The notes below the pieces were generated by a model. That model was not told the DNA's origin and did not search any database. It saw only the letters and a list, made by a program, of their open reading frames with translations. Positions 17,736-26,659 of a stretch of 64,000 bases of DNA are shown piece by piece. How positions within the stretch are numbered: position 1 is the stretch's first letter; each line of letters starts with the position of its first letter. The stretch spans positions 310,001 through 374,000 of the forward strand of contig NZ_JALQDG010000042.1 of the NCBI RefSeq assembly GCF_023631325.1, given 5' to 3'. The stretch comes from Caballeronia sp. INDeC2 (GTDB taxonomy: Bacteria; Pseudomonadota; Gammaproteobacteria; Burkholderiales; Burkholderiaceae). The translations under genes and the position numbers were made by a program.

Positions 17736-18649
17736 GCCAGCTTCAATCCGGGCTGCGGCCAGGGCAAGGTTCCGAGCCGCCCCGTGCCCGACAGCGTGAC
17801 GTAGGCCGTCTTCATGTCGGCGCCGCCGAAACAGATGTTGGTCACCATGCCGTCCGGCACCATCACTTGCCGCAGCACCTCGCCGGATGGCGCGACCACG
17901 GTAATGCAACCGGTGACGAGCGTGGCCACGCAGATGTTGCCCTCCGCATCCACTGCGAGGCTGTCGAAGCGCTGATAACCGGGCAACCCGCACACCAGAC
18001 GCCCGCCGTGCGGCGACGGATAAGGATGCTTGCGCGCCCGCCCCGGCGCGTCCAGATCGAACGCCCACAGCCGCGCGGTCTCGGTTTCCGCCACATAGAC
18101 GACGCTATCGTCCGGCGACAGGCCGACGCCATTGGCCGTGGTCAACGGATAAGCGACTTCGACGATCATCGATCCATCGGCGCGCGCGTAATAGAGACCC
18201 GCGTGATCGCGATCGCGCAGGCGGTTCTTGCCGAAGTCGGTGAAGTAGAAGCCGCCGCCGTGGTCGAACACGATGTCGTTGGGACCGCACAGCGGATGAT
18301 CGCCGCAGCGGTCGTACAGCGTCGTCAGCGCGCCCGTGCGCGGATCGAAGCGCTCGATGCGCCCGCTCGTGTAACGCGGATGCACGCCCGGCTTCGTGCG
18401 GTTCAGCCCGGCGACGGTGCGAAACAGAAAGCCGCCGTTGTTGCAGATGTAGAACGCGCCGTCCGGCCCCAGCGCCAGTCCGTTCGGCCCGCCGCCCACT
18501 TCCGCGATGACGCTCGCGGTGCCGTCGGCGGCCACGCGCGTGAGCGTCTCGCGCTCGATTTCCACGAGCACGATCGAGCTATCGGACATCGCCACCGGCC
18601 CTTCGGGAAATTTCAGGCCTTCGGCCAGAATGCGGATGCCGCCTTCCAT
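17726..18649 (-). CDS. SMP-30/gluconolactonase/LRE-family lactonase
   Basis: 307-residue six-bladed beta-propeller hydrolase that opens sugar or other lactones using a divalent metal. Probable metal ligands are the Glu in LKFPEGPVAM near residue 15, the Asn in TTANGVGLSPDD near residue 150, and the Asp in FDSLAVDAEGN near residue 205. The ATG at 18649 (MEGGIRILAEG) was chosen over a start 36 bp upstream because GGGGAG precedes it. Last gene of a nine-gene minus-strand operon; the SDR dehydrogenase two genes upstream could produce its lactone substrate. Confidence 0.9.
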   Translation of the reverse strand: MEGGIRILAEGLKFPEGPVAMSDSSIVLVEIERETLTRVAADGTASVIAEVGGGPNGLALGPDGAFYICNNGGFLFRTVAGLNRTKPGVHPRYTSGRIERFDPRTGALTTLYDRCGDHPLCGPNDIVFDHGGGFYFTDFGKNRLRDRDHAGLYYARADGSMIVEVAYPLTTANGVGLSPDDSVVYVAETETARLWAFDLDAPGRARKHPYPSPHGGRLVCGLPGYQRFDSLAVDAEGNICVATLVTGCITVVAPSGEVLRQVMVPDGMVTNICFGGADMKTAYVTLSGTGRLGTLPWPQPGLKLAYS

Positions 18650-18668
18650 CGTCGCTCCCCGTTGTTGG

Positions 18669-19697
18669 TCAATGCTTGCCCGCATTTTCGACGAAGCGAT
18701 TGTCGTAAGTCGCCTTCAGGTCGATCGACGCTTTGCCGATGTCCGGATCGAAGGCGGCGAGCACATCGTGCACGGTATGTGCGGCGGCGTCGGTCATCAG
18801 GCCGTCGCGCGAAATGCAGCTTCGCATGTTGGCGTAGGCGCGGGCGAAGACATCCTTCTCGGCCAGCGCGTATTGCGGCGGCACGGCGGCGGCGACCTGC
18901 TCGGGCGTCGCCTGCGCCATCCAGCGTTCGGCTTCGAGGATCGCGTTCGTCACCGCCTGCACCGTGTTTGGATTGCCGGCGGCGAACGCCCGCGTCGTGT
19001 AGATGGCCGCTTCGGGGTAATCGCCGCCCAGCGTGGCGCGCGTGCCGGCCGGATCGCGCATCACGGCGAGCGGAAAGAGATCGCCGCTCGTCTGCAGCAC
19101 GGTCGCGACGGGGTCGTTGCTCATCAGCGCGTCGATCTGCCCGCTGCGCGCCGCCGCAATCGCACCGGCCGACGAGCCCACGCCGATGATCGACACATCG
19201 CCCGGCTTCACGCCGGACTTGCTCAACAGGTAGTTCACGCCCATGTGAAAGCTCGATCCGGGCGAGCTCACGCCGATGCGCTTGCCCTTGAGATCGGCAT
19301 ACGTCCTGACCTTGTCGTGGCTCGCGCGGGTCACGCCGAACACCCAGCCCGGACACGAGGCCAGCGTCACGAACGAGACCAGTTGCTGCCCTTTCGCGGC
19401 CATCGTGATGGTGTTGGAATAGGCGCCCGCGACGATATCGGCGCTGCCGCCCATCAACGCCTGCAACGCCTTCGCGCCGCCGCTGAACACGCCGATCTCG
19501 ACCTCCAGCCCGGCCTGTTTGAAATAGCCGCGGCTATCGGCGATGACGAACGGCAGATAGGGAAAGCCCACGCCCGCCGCGGCGAGATGAAGCTTCGGTT
19601 TCTCCGGCACGGGCGCGGCGTTGGCCGACGCATTCACGACGACCGCGCACGCGGCCAGTACCGGCGACAGCAGACGCCAAAACGCTCTCGGCTTCAT
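18669..19697 (-). CDS. NMT1/THI5-SsuA-like ABC substrate-binding protein (copy 1)
   Basis: 342-residue periplasmic binding protein with a signal peptide ending near ASANA. The mature region contains YLPFVIADSRGYFKQAGLEV and GSADIVAGAYSNTITMAAKG, typical of the nitrate/taurine/sulfonate group. It is a clear paralogue of the product of 22122-23147, sharing most of these blocks and the C-terminal ATYDNRFV. It lies after the SDR gene by 13 bp. The single permease and ATPase upstream would have to serve both binding proteins. Ligand unknown. Confidence 0.9.
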   Translation of the reverse strand: MKPRAFWRLLSPVLAACAVVVNASANAAPVPEKPKLHLAAAGVGFPYLPFVIADSRGYFKQAGLEVEIGVFSGGAKALQALMGGSADIVAGAYSNTITMAAKGQQLVSFVTLASCPGWVFGVTRASHDKVRTYADLKGKRIGVSSPGSSFHMGVNYLLSKSGVKPGDVSIIGVGSSAGAIAAARSGQIDALMSNDPVATVLQTSGDLFPLAVMRDPAGTRATLGGDYPEAAIYTTRAFAAGNPNTVQAVTNAILEAERWMAQATPEQVAAAVPPQYALAEKDVFARAYANMRSCISRDGLMTDAAAHTVHDVLAAFDPDIGKASIDLKATYDNRFVENAGKH

Positions 19698-19710
19698 GGA
19701 TAGGCCCGCC

Positions 19711-20466
19711 TCAATACGTCGCGCGTCCGCCGGACAGATCGAAAACCGCGCCGGTCGTGAACGAATTCTCTTCGCTGGCGAGCCAGGCGATCATCGCGGC
19801 GGCTTCGTCGAGTTCGAGAAAACGGCCGCGCGGGATCTTGCCCAGCATGTAGCGAATATGCTCGGGCGACTGCTCCATGGCGCCGGGCGTGCGCGCGACG
19901 GCAGGCGTCACGCAGTTGACGGCGATATCGTGGCTCGCCAGCTCCTTGCCGAGCGACTTCGTCATCGCGATGACGGCAGCTTTCGCCGAGCTATAGGCCG
20001 CCGCATTCGGGTTGCCTTCCTTGCCCGCGACCGAAGCCAGATTCACGATGCGCCCGTAGTTCTGGCCGATCATGCCCGGCACCACCGCGCGGCAGCAGTG
20101 AAACGTGCCGTTGACGTCGATATCGATCACCTGCTTCCACACGTCGACGGGATAGTCGATCAACGTGGCGTTGGGGCCGACGATCGCCGCGTTGTTGATC
20201 AGGATATCGATGCGCCCCGTCGCTTTCAGCGTCCCCGCGAGGGCGGCCTGCACGCTCGCGTAATCGGCGATATCCACTTGCTCGAAGTGCACATCGTGCT
20301 CGCGCACTTCGGCGCGGGCCTGCTCGATGCCCGCGGGATTGACGTCCCAGATCACGAGCCGCGCACCGGAGGCCAACAGCCGATGGCCGACCGCGAGGCC
20401 GATGCCTTGTGCGCCGCCCGTCACGACGGCGACGCGGTCCTTCAGGTTGATCGCGTTGGTCTGCAA
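19711..20466 (-). CDS. SDR-family NAD(P)-dependent oxidoreductase
   Basis: 251-residue classical short-chain dehydrogenase. Nucleotide-binding VTGGAQGIGLAV near residue 15, structural NNAAIVG near residue 91, and catalytic Ser in ASVAGKEG with YSSAKAAV (Tyr and Lys) near residue 155-160 are all intact. It sits 17 bp after the permease in the nine-gene operon and may oxidise a sugar or hydroxy-acid to a lactone or keto product for the SMP-30 protein. Substrate unknown. Confidence 0.92.
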   Translation of the reverse strand: MQTNAINLKDRVAVVTGGAQGIGLAVGHRLLASGARLVIWDVNPAGIEQARAEVREHDVHFEQVDIADYASVQAALAGTLKATGRIDILINNAAIVGPNATLIDYPVDVWKQVIDIDVNGTFHCCRAVVPGMIGQNYGRIVNLASVAGKEGNPNAAAYSSAKAAVIAMTKSLGKELASHDIAVNCVTPAVARTPGAMEQSPEHIRYMLGKIPRGRFLELDEAAAMIAWLASEENSFTTGAVFDLSGGRATY

Positions 20467-20483
20467 GATGGTTTCCTCAATGT

Positions 20484-21290
20484 TCAGGCGCTCGCGGCCA
20501 CCGTCTGTCCGGCGACGGGGCGCCAGCGCAGCAGGTGATCCTCGACCATCGACACGGCGGTATCGAGCAGCAGGGCGAACACGGTCAGCACCAGAATGCC
20601 CGCGATCACCGAGTTGATATCGAACACGCCCTCGGCCAGCAGAATCAGATAGCCCACGCCCTTTTCCGATCCCAGGTACTCGCCCACCACGCTGCCGACG
20701 AAGGCAATGCCGATCGCGTTATGCAGGCTCGAGAAGACCCAGCTCGTCGCCGATGGCAGGTACACGTGCCGCAGCAACTGGCGCGAATTGGCGCCCAGCA
20801 TGCGCGTGTTGGACAACACCGTCGGGCTGACCTCGCGCACGCCCTGAAAGACGTTGAAGAACACCACGAAGAACACCAGCGTCACGCCCAGCGCCACCTT
20901 GGACCAGATGCCGAGGCCGAACCAGAGCGCGAAGATCGGCGCGAAGATGAGGCGCGGCATCGAATTCATGGCCTTGATGAACGGATCGAACACCACGGCC
21001 AGGAACGGATTGAGCGCGAGCCACAGACCGCACGCGAGGCCGAACGCCGTGCCGATCGCGAACGCCAGCATGGTTTCGATCAGCGTCGTGTAGAGATGGC
21101 GAAACACCGAGCCCGTCACGAACCAGTCGACGATGCGCAGCGCCACGCCGACCGGATCGCCGAAGAAAAACGGCGACAGCCATTTCTGGCCGGTGCCGAG
21201 CCACCACAGGAACAGGAAGCCGAACAGGATGGCGAGCCGGGTGATCAACACCGTGAATCGATTGTTCGGGTCAAACACGGTTGCGCGCAT
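20484..21290 (-). CDS. ABC transporter permease, SsuC/TauC type
   Basis: 268-residue inner-membrane permease with about six hydrophobic segments and the cytoplasmic EAA-type loop around MLGANSRQLLRHVYLPSATS near residue 165. The start overlaps the ATPase gene by 20 bp, indicating coupled translation. It makes the channel of an importer with the ATPase at 21271-22125 and the two NMT1-like binding proteins. Confidence 0.92.
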   Translation of the reverse strand: MRATVFDPNNRFTVLITRLAILFGFLFLWWLGTGQKWLSPFFFGDPVGVALRIVDWFVTGSVFRHLYTTLIETMLAFAIGTAFGLACGLWLALNPFLAVVFDPFIKAMNSMPRLIFAPIFALWFGLGIWSKVALGVTLVFFVVFFNVFQGVREVSPTVLSNTRMLGANSRQLLRHVYLPSATSWVFSSLHNAIGIAFVGSVVGEYLGSEKGVGYLILLAEGVFDINSVIAGILVLTVFALLLDTAVSMVEDHLLRWRPVAGQTVAASA

Positions 21291-22125
21291 AGCTTTTGAG
21301 TACCTCGCCTCGAAGCACGTCCCAGATCTGGGTGTGCAGTTGCAGGAAACGCTGCGTCATGCGGATTTCCGACATTTCGCGCGGACGCTCCAGGTCGATC
21401 TCGAACTCGGCGATAGGTCGCGTTCCCGGCCCCGCCGACAACACGATCACGCGGTCCGACAACGAGATGGCCTCTTCCAGATCGTGCGTCACGAACATCA
21501 CGGATTTGCGGTCGTACGACCACAGTTGCAGCAGCTCGTTTTCCATCAGATGCCGGGTCTGGATATCGAGCGCGCTGAATGGCTCGTCCATCAGGATGAT
21601 GCGCGGGTTCAGCGCTAGCGCTTGCGCGAGGCCCGCGCGCTTGCGCATGCCACCGGAGAGCTGATGCGGATACTTCTTGCCGTGCCCGTTCAGGCCGACT
21701 CGCACGAGCCAGTCGTGCGCCACGCGCAGCGCCTCGTCGCGCGGCGTGCCGCGGAAGACGAGACCCATCGCAATGTTCTCTTCGGTCGTCTTCCACGGCA
21801 TCAGCGCGTCGACCTGGAACAGATAGGCCGCGTGCCTGTTCAGGCCGTTCGTCAGCTTCTCGCCGAACACGCTCAGGCTGCCCGACGAGGGCCGCGTGAG
21901 TCCCGCCGCCACGTTCAGCAGCGTGGACTTGCCGCAGCCCGTCGGCCCGACGATCGACACGAACTCGCCGTCGCCGATCGACAGGTTCCCGCCGGAAATC
22001 GCGGTGTAGGTCTGCGCGTTCCTACCGTTGCCCGCGAAGGTGCATGTCACGTTGTCGAAGCGCAGGGCCTCGCGCAGCCCGGTCTTTGCGCTATCGACCG
22101 GGAAACTCAAGGTCGCGGCGCTCAT
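21271..22125 (-). CDS. ABC transporter ATP-binding protein, SsuB/TauB type
   Basis: 284-residue ATPase with Walker A GPTGCGKSTLL near residue 60, ABC signature LSGGMRKRAGLAQAL near residue 155, and Walker B IILMDEPFSALD near residue 175. The stop region overlaps the permease start and the start overlaps the stop of the binding-protein gene (ATGA). It powers the importer of the nine-gene operon. Confidence 0.95.
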   Translation of the reverse strand: MSAATLSFPVDSAKTGLREALRFDNVTCTFAGNGRNAQTYTAISGGNLSIGDGEFVSIVGPTGCGKSTLLNVAAGLTRPSSGSLSVFGEKLTNGLNRHAAYLFQVDALMPWKTTEENIAMGLVFRGTPRDEALRVAHDWLVRVGLNGHGKKYPHQLSGGMRKRAGLAQALALNPRIILMDEPFSALDIQTRHLMENELLQLWSYDRKSVMFVTHDLEEAISLSDRVIVLSAGPGTRPIAEFEIDLERPREMSEIRMTQRFLQLHTQIWDVLRGEVLKSYARNRV

Positions 22126-23147
22126 GGCTGGATCTCCGCTGCTTTCCTGACGAAGCGGTTGTCATAGGTCGCGGCGAGGTCGATGTTGGCGGACGCCACG
22201 GTCGGATCGAAAGCCGCGAGCACGTCGCGCACGGTCTGCGCGCCCTTCGCCGTGATCTCGCCGTTCTGCGCGATGCAGCGGCGGCTGTTCGTGAAGGCCT
22301 CGGCATAGAGCGCCTTGTTGTCGCCGAGGAATTCGGGCGGCACGTTGTCCGCGACCTGTTGCGGCGTGGCCTTGGCGATCCACTTCTCGGCCCGCACGAT
22401 CGCATTGGCGACGGCCTGCACCGTCTTCGGATTCCTGTTGACGAAGTCCTGAGTCGCGAAGAGGCTCGATTCGGGGTAGTCGGAGCCGAACACCTTGATG
22501 TTGCCGTCGGCCGTGCGCATGTTTTCCAGCGGCTTGAGACTGCCGTCCTTGACGAGGATCGTCGCGCTCGGATCGTTGACGATCAGCGCATCGATCTGCC
22601 CCGCGCGCACCGCCGCCACCGCGCCCGCCGCTTGCCCCACGCCGATGATCGACACGTCCGAAGACTGCAACCCCGCCTTGTGCAGAATGTAGTTGACCGC
22701 CATGTGCGTGCTCGAACCCGGCGCGCTCACGCCGATGCGCATGCCCTTCAGATCCTTGGGCGACTTGACTTCGGCCTGACGTTTCTGCGACACGCCGAAG
22801 ATCCATCCGGGACAGATGACTTGCGCCGCCACCACCACCAGATGCTGGCCCTTGGTCGCCATGGTGATGGTGTTGGAATAGGCGCCCGCCACCATGTCGG
22901 AGCTGCCGCCCAGGAGCGCTTCCAGCGTCTTCGAACCGCCGGAGAATGCGGCGATGCTCACGTCCAGTCCTTCGTCCTTGAAGTAGCCGCGCGTCTTCGC
23001 GACGAGCATCGGCAGATACGTGATGCCCGTCGAAGCCGCCGCGATATGCAGCTCGGGCTTCTCGGGCACATCCTTCGCAACGGCTGCGGCGGCACCGAAG
23101 GCAAGCTCGAACGCCGCGCACAACGTGATGGCAAGTTTCAGCTTCAT
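22122..23147 (-). CDS. NMT1/THI5-SsuA-like ABC substrate-binding protein (copy 2)
   Basis: 341-residue periplasmic protein with signal peptide MKLKLAITLCAAFELAFGAA. Conserved blocks YLPMLVAKTRGYFKDEGLDV and MVAGAYSNTITMATKG match the binding protein at 18669-19697 closely, so one arose by duplication. It is the copy directly linked to the ATPase and permease. It lies 60 bp after the leuB-like gene. Ligand unknown; the pair may bind related compounds. Confidence 0.92.
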   Translation of the reverse strand: MKLKLAITLCAAFELAFGAAAAVAKDVPEKPELHIAAASTGITYLPMLVAKTRGYFKDEGLDVSIAAFSGGSKTLEALLGGSSDMVAGAYSNTITMATKGQHLVVVAAQVICPGWIFGVSQKRQAEVKSPKDLKGMRIGVSAPGSSTHMAVNYILHKAGLQSSDVSIIGVGQAAGAVAAVRAGQIDALIVNDPSATILVKDGSLKPLENMRTADGNIKVFGSDYPESSLFATQDFVNRNPKTVQAVANAIVRAEKWIAKATPQQVADNVPPEFLGDNKALYAEAFTNSRRCIAQNGEITAKGAQTVRDVLAAFDPTVASANIDLAATYDNRFVRKAAEIQP

Positions 23148-23207
23148 GGTTGTCTCCTCCCTTTCCGGGAATATTCTGGTTGCCGCGATACTGCGCCGCG
23201 ATGCGGA

Positions 23208-24278
23208 CTAGCCCGCCTGCTTGCGCAGCGCCTCGACCACCGCATCGCCCATGTCGCGGGTGCCGAGGCGTTGCGTGCCGTCCTGGACGATATCGGCGGT
23301 TCGGTAGCCCGCGGCCAGCACCGCGCGCACGGCCTGTTCGACGCGGCTCGCCGCATCGTCCATTTCGAAGCTCTCGCGCAACATCATCGCCAGCGACAGG
23401 ATCGCGGCAAGCGGATTGGCCACGTCCTTGCCGGCGATGTCCGGCGCCGAACCGTGCACCGGCTCGTACAGCCCCTTGCGGTCGTAGCCGAGCGAGGCCG
23501 AAGGCAGCATGCCGATCGAACCGGTCAGCATGGCGGCGGCGTCGGAAAGAATATCGCCGAACAGATTGCCCGTGACGATCACGTCGAACTGTTTGGGGCG
23601 GCGCATCAGCATCATCGCGGCAGCGTCGACGAAGAGATGGCTCAGCTCGACGTCCGGGTAATCGCGCCCGACGCGCGTGACGACCTCGCGCCACAACTGG
23701 CTAGCCTCCAGCACGTTCGCCTTGTCCACCGAGCACAGCTTGTGATGACGGCGGCGCGCGGCCCGGAAGGCGGCATGCGCGACCCGCTCGACCTCGGATT
23801 CGGAATAGCGCATCGTGTTGAAGCCTACCCGCTCGCCCGCCTGATTGGTCTCGAAGCCGCGCGGCTGGCCGAAATAGGCGTCGCCGTTCAGCTCACGCAC
23901 GATCACGATATCCAGCCCGTCGACGACTTCGGGCCGCAGCGTCGACGCGCCGATGAGTTCCGGGAACATATAGGCCGGGCGGAAGTTGGCGTAGAGCGTC
24001 AGCGCTTCGCGCAGCTGCAGCAACCCGGTTCCGGGACGATGTTCGCGGGGAATGCCGGCTTCATCGGCCACGCCGACCGCGCCGAAGAGAATGGCATCGG
24101 CCTTACGCGCCAGTTCGAGCGTCGGCGCGGGCAGCGGCACGCCGTGCGCCTCGATGCCGGCCCCGCCGATGGGCGCTTCCTCGGTCTCGGCCTGAGGCGC
24201 GACCACTTGCAGCACCTTGAGCGCCTGCGCCACCACTTCGGGGCCGATGCCATCACCGGGCATGACTGCAATCTTCAT
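23208..24278 (-). CDS. leuB: 3-isopropylmalate dehydrogenase-type beta-decarboxylating dehydrogenase (LeuB paralogue)
   Basis: 356-residue NAD-dependent oxidative decarboxylase of a 2-hydroxy diacid. Visible: MPGDGIGPEV, substrate Arg region GLLQLREALTLYANFRPA, RELNGDAYFG, the VDKANVLE Lys/Asn pair, and the Asp ligands in FVDAAAMML and GNLFGDILSD. ATG at 24278 has AAGGAG upstream. The substrate-helix segment GVADEAGIPREHRPG differs from typical housekeeping LeuB, and its operon partners are a transporter and lactonase, so its true substrate may be another malate derivative (tartrate- and D-malate dehydrogenases are relatives). Confidence 0.92.
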   Translation of the reverse strand: MKIAVMPGDGIGPEVVAQALKVLQVVAPQAETEEAPIGGAGIEAHGVPLPAPTLELARKADAILFGAVGVADEAGIPREHRPGTGLLQLREALTLYANFRPAYMFPELIGASTLRPEVVDGLDIVIVRELNGDAYFGQPRGFETNQAGERVGFNTMRYSESEVERVAHAAFRAARRRHHKLCSVDKANVLEASQLWREVVTRVGRDYPDVELSHLFVDAAAMMLMRRPKQFDVIVTGNLFGDILSDAAAMLTGSIGMLPSASLGYDRKGLYEPVHGSAPDIAGKDVANPLAAILSLAMMLRESFEMDDAASRVEQAVRAVLAAGYRTADIVQDGTQRLGTRDMGDAVVEALRKQAG

Positions 24279-24315
24279 CTGTACTTCTCCTTGGTCGTTG
24301 TCGGGAAGAGCGCGT

Positions 24316-24912
24316 TCAAAAGGCTTCGTCGCGATTGCGCTCGAACGCGTCGATGCGGTCGCGATGCGAAAGCGTGTAGTCGATCTCGTCCATGCCGCGC
24401 AGCAGACACTCTTTCGCGAACGGTTCCATGTCGAAGGCATGCGAGGAACCGTCGGGCAAGGTCGCGGTTTGCGCGGGCAAGTCGATGGCGATGCGGCTGC
24501 CGGGACTCGCCGACAGCGTCTCCAGCAGCGGCAGGACGACGGCCTCCGGCAACACGATCGGCAGCAGGCCGTTCTTCAGGCAGTTGATGAAAAAGATATC
24601 GCCGAAGCTCGGTGCGATCGCCGCGCGGAAGCCGTAGTCGTACAACGCCCAGACCGCATGCTCGCGCGACGAGCCACAGCCGAAGTTATGGTTCGCGACG
24701 ACGATGCGCGATTCGCGATACGGCGCCCTGTTGAGCACGAAGTCCGGCTGTTCCGCGCCGTCAGCGCCGAAGCGCAGCGCGCGAAACAGGAACTGGCCGA
24801 AATCGTCGGAGCGGGGTTTTTGCAGGAAGCGCGCGGGCAGGATCTGGTCGGTATCGCAGTTGATCGCGGCGATCGGCGCCGCCACTGCATCGAGATGCGT
24901 CAGGCTTTCCAT
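24316..24912 (-). CDS. leuD: 3-isopropylmalate dehydratase small subunit paralogue (LeuD)
   Basis: 198-residue swivel-domain subunit that completes the active site of LeuC. Motifs: NCDTDQILPARFL near residue 20 and NHNFGCGSSREHAVWAL near residue 70, both typical of LeuD. ATG at 24912 lies one base after the LeuC stop codon, so the two subunits are coupled. It acts with the LeuC at 24914-26344. Confidence 0.94.
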   Translation of the reverse strand: MESLTHLDAVAAPIAAINCDTDQILPARFLQKPRSDDFGQFLFRALRFGADGAEQPDFVLNRAPYRESRIVVANHNFGCGSSREHAVWALYDYGFRAAIAPSFGDIFFINCLKNGLLPIVLPEAVVLPLLETLSASPGSRIAIDLPAQTATLPDGSSHAFDMEPFAKECLLRGMDEIDYTLSHRDRIDAFERNRDEAF

Positions 24913-24913
24913 G

Positions 24914-26344
24914 TCAGGCTCCGAGCAGGCGGCGCACATCGGTCAGGCGGCCCGTCACCGCGGCGGCGGCGGCCATCGCCGGGCTCATCAGATGCGTGCG
25001 CACGCCAGGCCCCTGGCGGCCCACGAAATTGCGGTTCGAAGTGGACGCGCAACGCTGGCCGGGCGCGGCGATATCGCCGTTGGTCGCGAGGCACATCGAA
25101 CAGCCGGGGAAGCGCCATTCGAATCCGGCTTGCTGAAATATGCGGTCGAGCCCTTCGGCTTCGGCCTGCTTGCGCACTTCGTGCGAGCCGGGCACCACCC
25201 ACGCCTCGACGCCGGACGCGATGTGGCGGCCTTGCGCCACCTCGGCCGCGCTGCGCATATCCTCGATGCGCCCGTTTGTGCACGAGCCGATGAACACCCT
25301 GTCGATGCTCACGCCTTCCAGCGCTTCGTTCGGTGCCAATCCCATGTAGTCGAGCGCACGCGTCATCGCGGCGCGCAGATCGGGATCGGGCTGCATCGCG
25401 GGATCGGGCACGCGGCGGTCGATGCCGCAGGCGTATTCGGGCGTGGTGCCCCACGTCACCATCGGGGCGATGCCGGCGACGTCGATCCACACCTCGCGAT
25501 CGAATCTCGCCTCGGGGTCGGTGAACAGGGTGCGCCAGTGCGTCATCGCGCGGTGCCAGCGTTCGTCCGCGGGTGCGAAGGGGCGTCCCGCCAGATACGC
25601 GAACGTGGTTTCGTCCGGCGCGATCATGCCGGCGCGAGCGCCCGCCTCGATGGTCATGTTGCACAGCGTCAGCCGCCCTTCCATCGACAAACCAGCGATC
25701 GCGGAACCCGCATATTCGATCACATGGCCGACTGCCCCGGCCACGCCGATCCGCGCGATCACGGCCAGGATCAGGTCTTTGGCGGTGACGCCCGGTCCCG
25801 GCTTGCCGTCGAGCGTGACGCGCATGTTTCGCGACTTGCGCTGCCACAGGCATTGCGTGGCGAGCACGTGCGCCACCTCGGTCGCGCCGATGCCGAACGC
25901 CAGCGCGCCGACCGCGCCGTGCGTCGACGTGTGGCTGTCCGCGCAAACGACGGTCATGCCGGGCAGGCTCAGCCCCTGCTCCGGTCCGACCACATGCACG
26001 ATGCCGCGCCGCGGATCGGCCATGCCGAACAGGGTGATGCGCGACTCGGCCGCGTCGCGTTGCAGCGCTTCGATCATCGCGCGCCGCTCGGGGTCGGTAA
26101 CTGCCGCGATGTCGTTCGCCGTGCTGGACACGTAGTGGTCCGCCGTGCCGAAGATGCGCTCGGGCGAGCGCGGCGTGAGACCGCGCTGACGCATCAGGTC
26201 GAACGATTGCGCGGTGACGTCATGAATGAAATGGCGGTCGATGAATAGCAGATCCTGTCCATCGTCGCGCGACATCACGCGGTGACTGTCCCAGATCTTG
26301 TCGTAAAGAGTCCGCGGACCATCGTTTCGCCGGTCGGGTTGCAT
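24914..26344 (-). CDS. leuC: 3-isopropylmalate dehydratase large subunit paralogue (LeuC)
   Basis: 476-residue 4Fe-4S hydro-lyase, first gene of the nine-gene operon. Cluster cysteines are in IGSCTNGR and PGCSMCLATN; CADSHTSTHGAVGALAFGIG is the conserved active-site block. It is related to the leuC at the left edge but clearly diverged from it. The operon context (transporter with two binding proteins, SDR, lactonase) is not that of leucine biosynthesis, and leuA is absent, which suggests isomerisation of an imported or catabolic hydroxy-diacid. This last step is inference. Confidence 0.93.
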   Translation of the reverse strand: MQPDRRNDGPRTLYDKIWDSHRVMSRDDGQDLLFIDRHFIHDVTAQSFDLMRQRGLTPRSPERIFGTADHYVSSTANDIAAVTDPERRAMIEALQRDAAESRITLFGMADPRRGIVHVVGPEQGLSLPGMTVVCADSHTSTHGAVGALAFGIGATEVAHVLATQCLWQRKSRNMRVTLDGKPGPGVTAKDLILAVIARIGVAGAVGHVIEYAGSAIAGLSMEGRLTLCNMTIEAGARAGMIAPDETTFAYLAGRPFAPADERWHRAMTHWRTLFTDPEARFDREVWIDVAGIAPMVTWGTTPEYACGIDRRVPDPAMQPDPDLRAAMTRALDYMGLAPNEALEGVSIDRVFIGSCTNGRIEDMRSAAEVAQGRHIASGVEAWVVPGSHEVRKQAEAEGLDRIFQQAGFEWRFPGCSMCLATNGDIAAPGQRCASTSNRNFVGRQGPGVRTHLMSPAMAAAAAVTGRLTDVRRLLGA

Positions 26345-26659
26345 GGGCTTCGTCTCGCTCCGTCTATGTGTCTTTTGCGAGCATCATGGACCAAGCGAAG
26401 CGGCTTGTTCGTGGTCTTTTGGAACGGCACCATCGCCGATCGCGATGCGGACGGGACGCGTCGAAAGCGTCGTTCGTCAGCCTGCTGCTTTGCACAAAAG
26501 TTGACTTTTGCACGCTAAGGACTAACCCCGATGCAAGAAAGTATCAGCCGACAGTGTTATTTTCAGTGGTTAGATGACACCGAAAGGGCTACTTTTCAGT
26601 CATGGCAAGGCGCGATGAAACGCGCCGCCCGACATTACAAAAAGCAGTGGAGACGACGG
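26345..26659. other. Divergent intergenic region between leuC operon and AraC gene
   Basis: 315 bp without a convincing gene. It must hold the promoters of the minus-strand leuC operon and the plus-strand araC-type gene. An in-frame extension of the AraC gene reaches back to 26531, but it lacks similarity and a ribosome site. The main structure seen is an inverted repeat at 26495-26510. Confidence 0.5.
26495..26510. promoter_or_regulatory. Inverted repeat caaaagt-tg-acttttg, candidate operator
   Basis: Perfect 7-bp arms separated by 2 bp, flanked on both sides by TGCA/CAC-type sequence, between divergent genes. This is a good location for a regulator site controlling the leuC operon or the AraC gene. 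No -35/-10 pair is assigned with confidence. Confidence 0.45.

Noticed and set aside
22044..24587. Long plus-strand open frame opposite the leuB and binding-protein genes
   Set aside because: It is opposite clear coding genes, Arg-rich, and shows no family motif.
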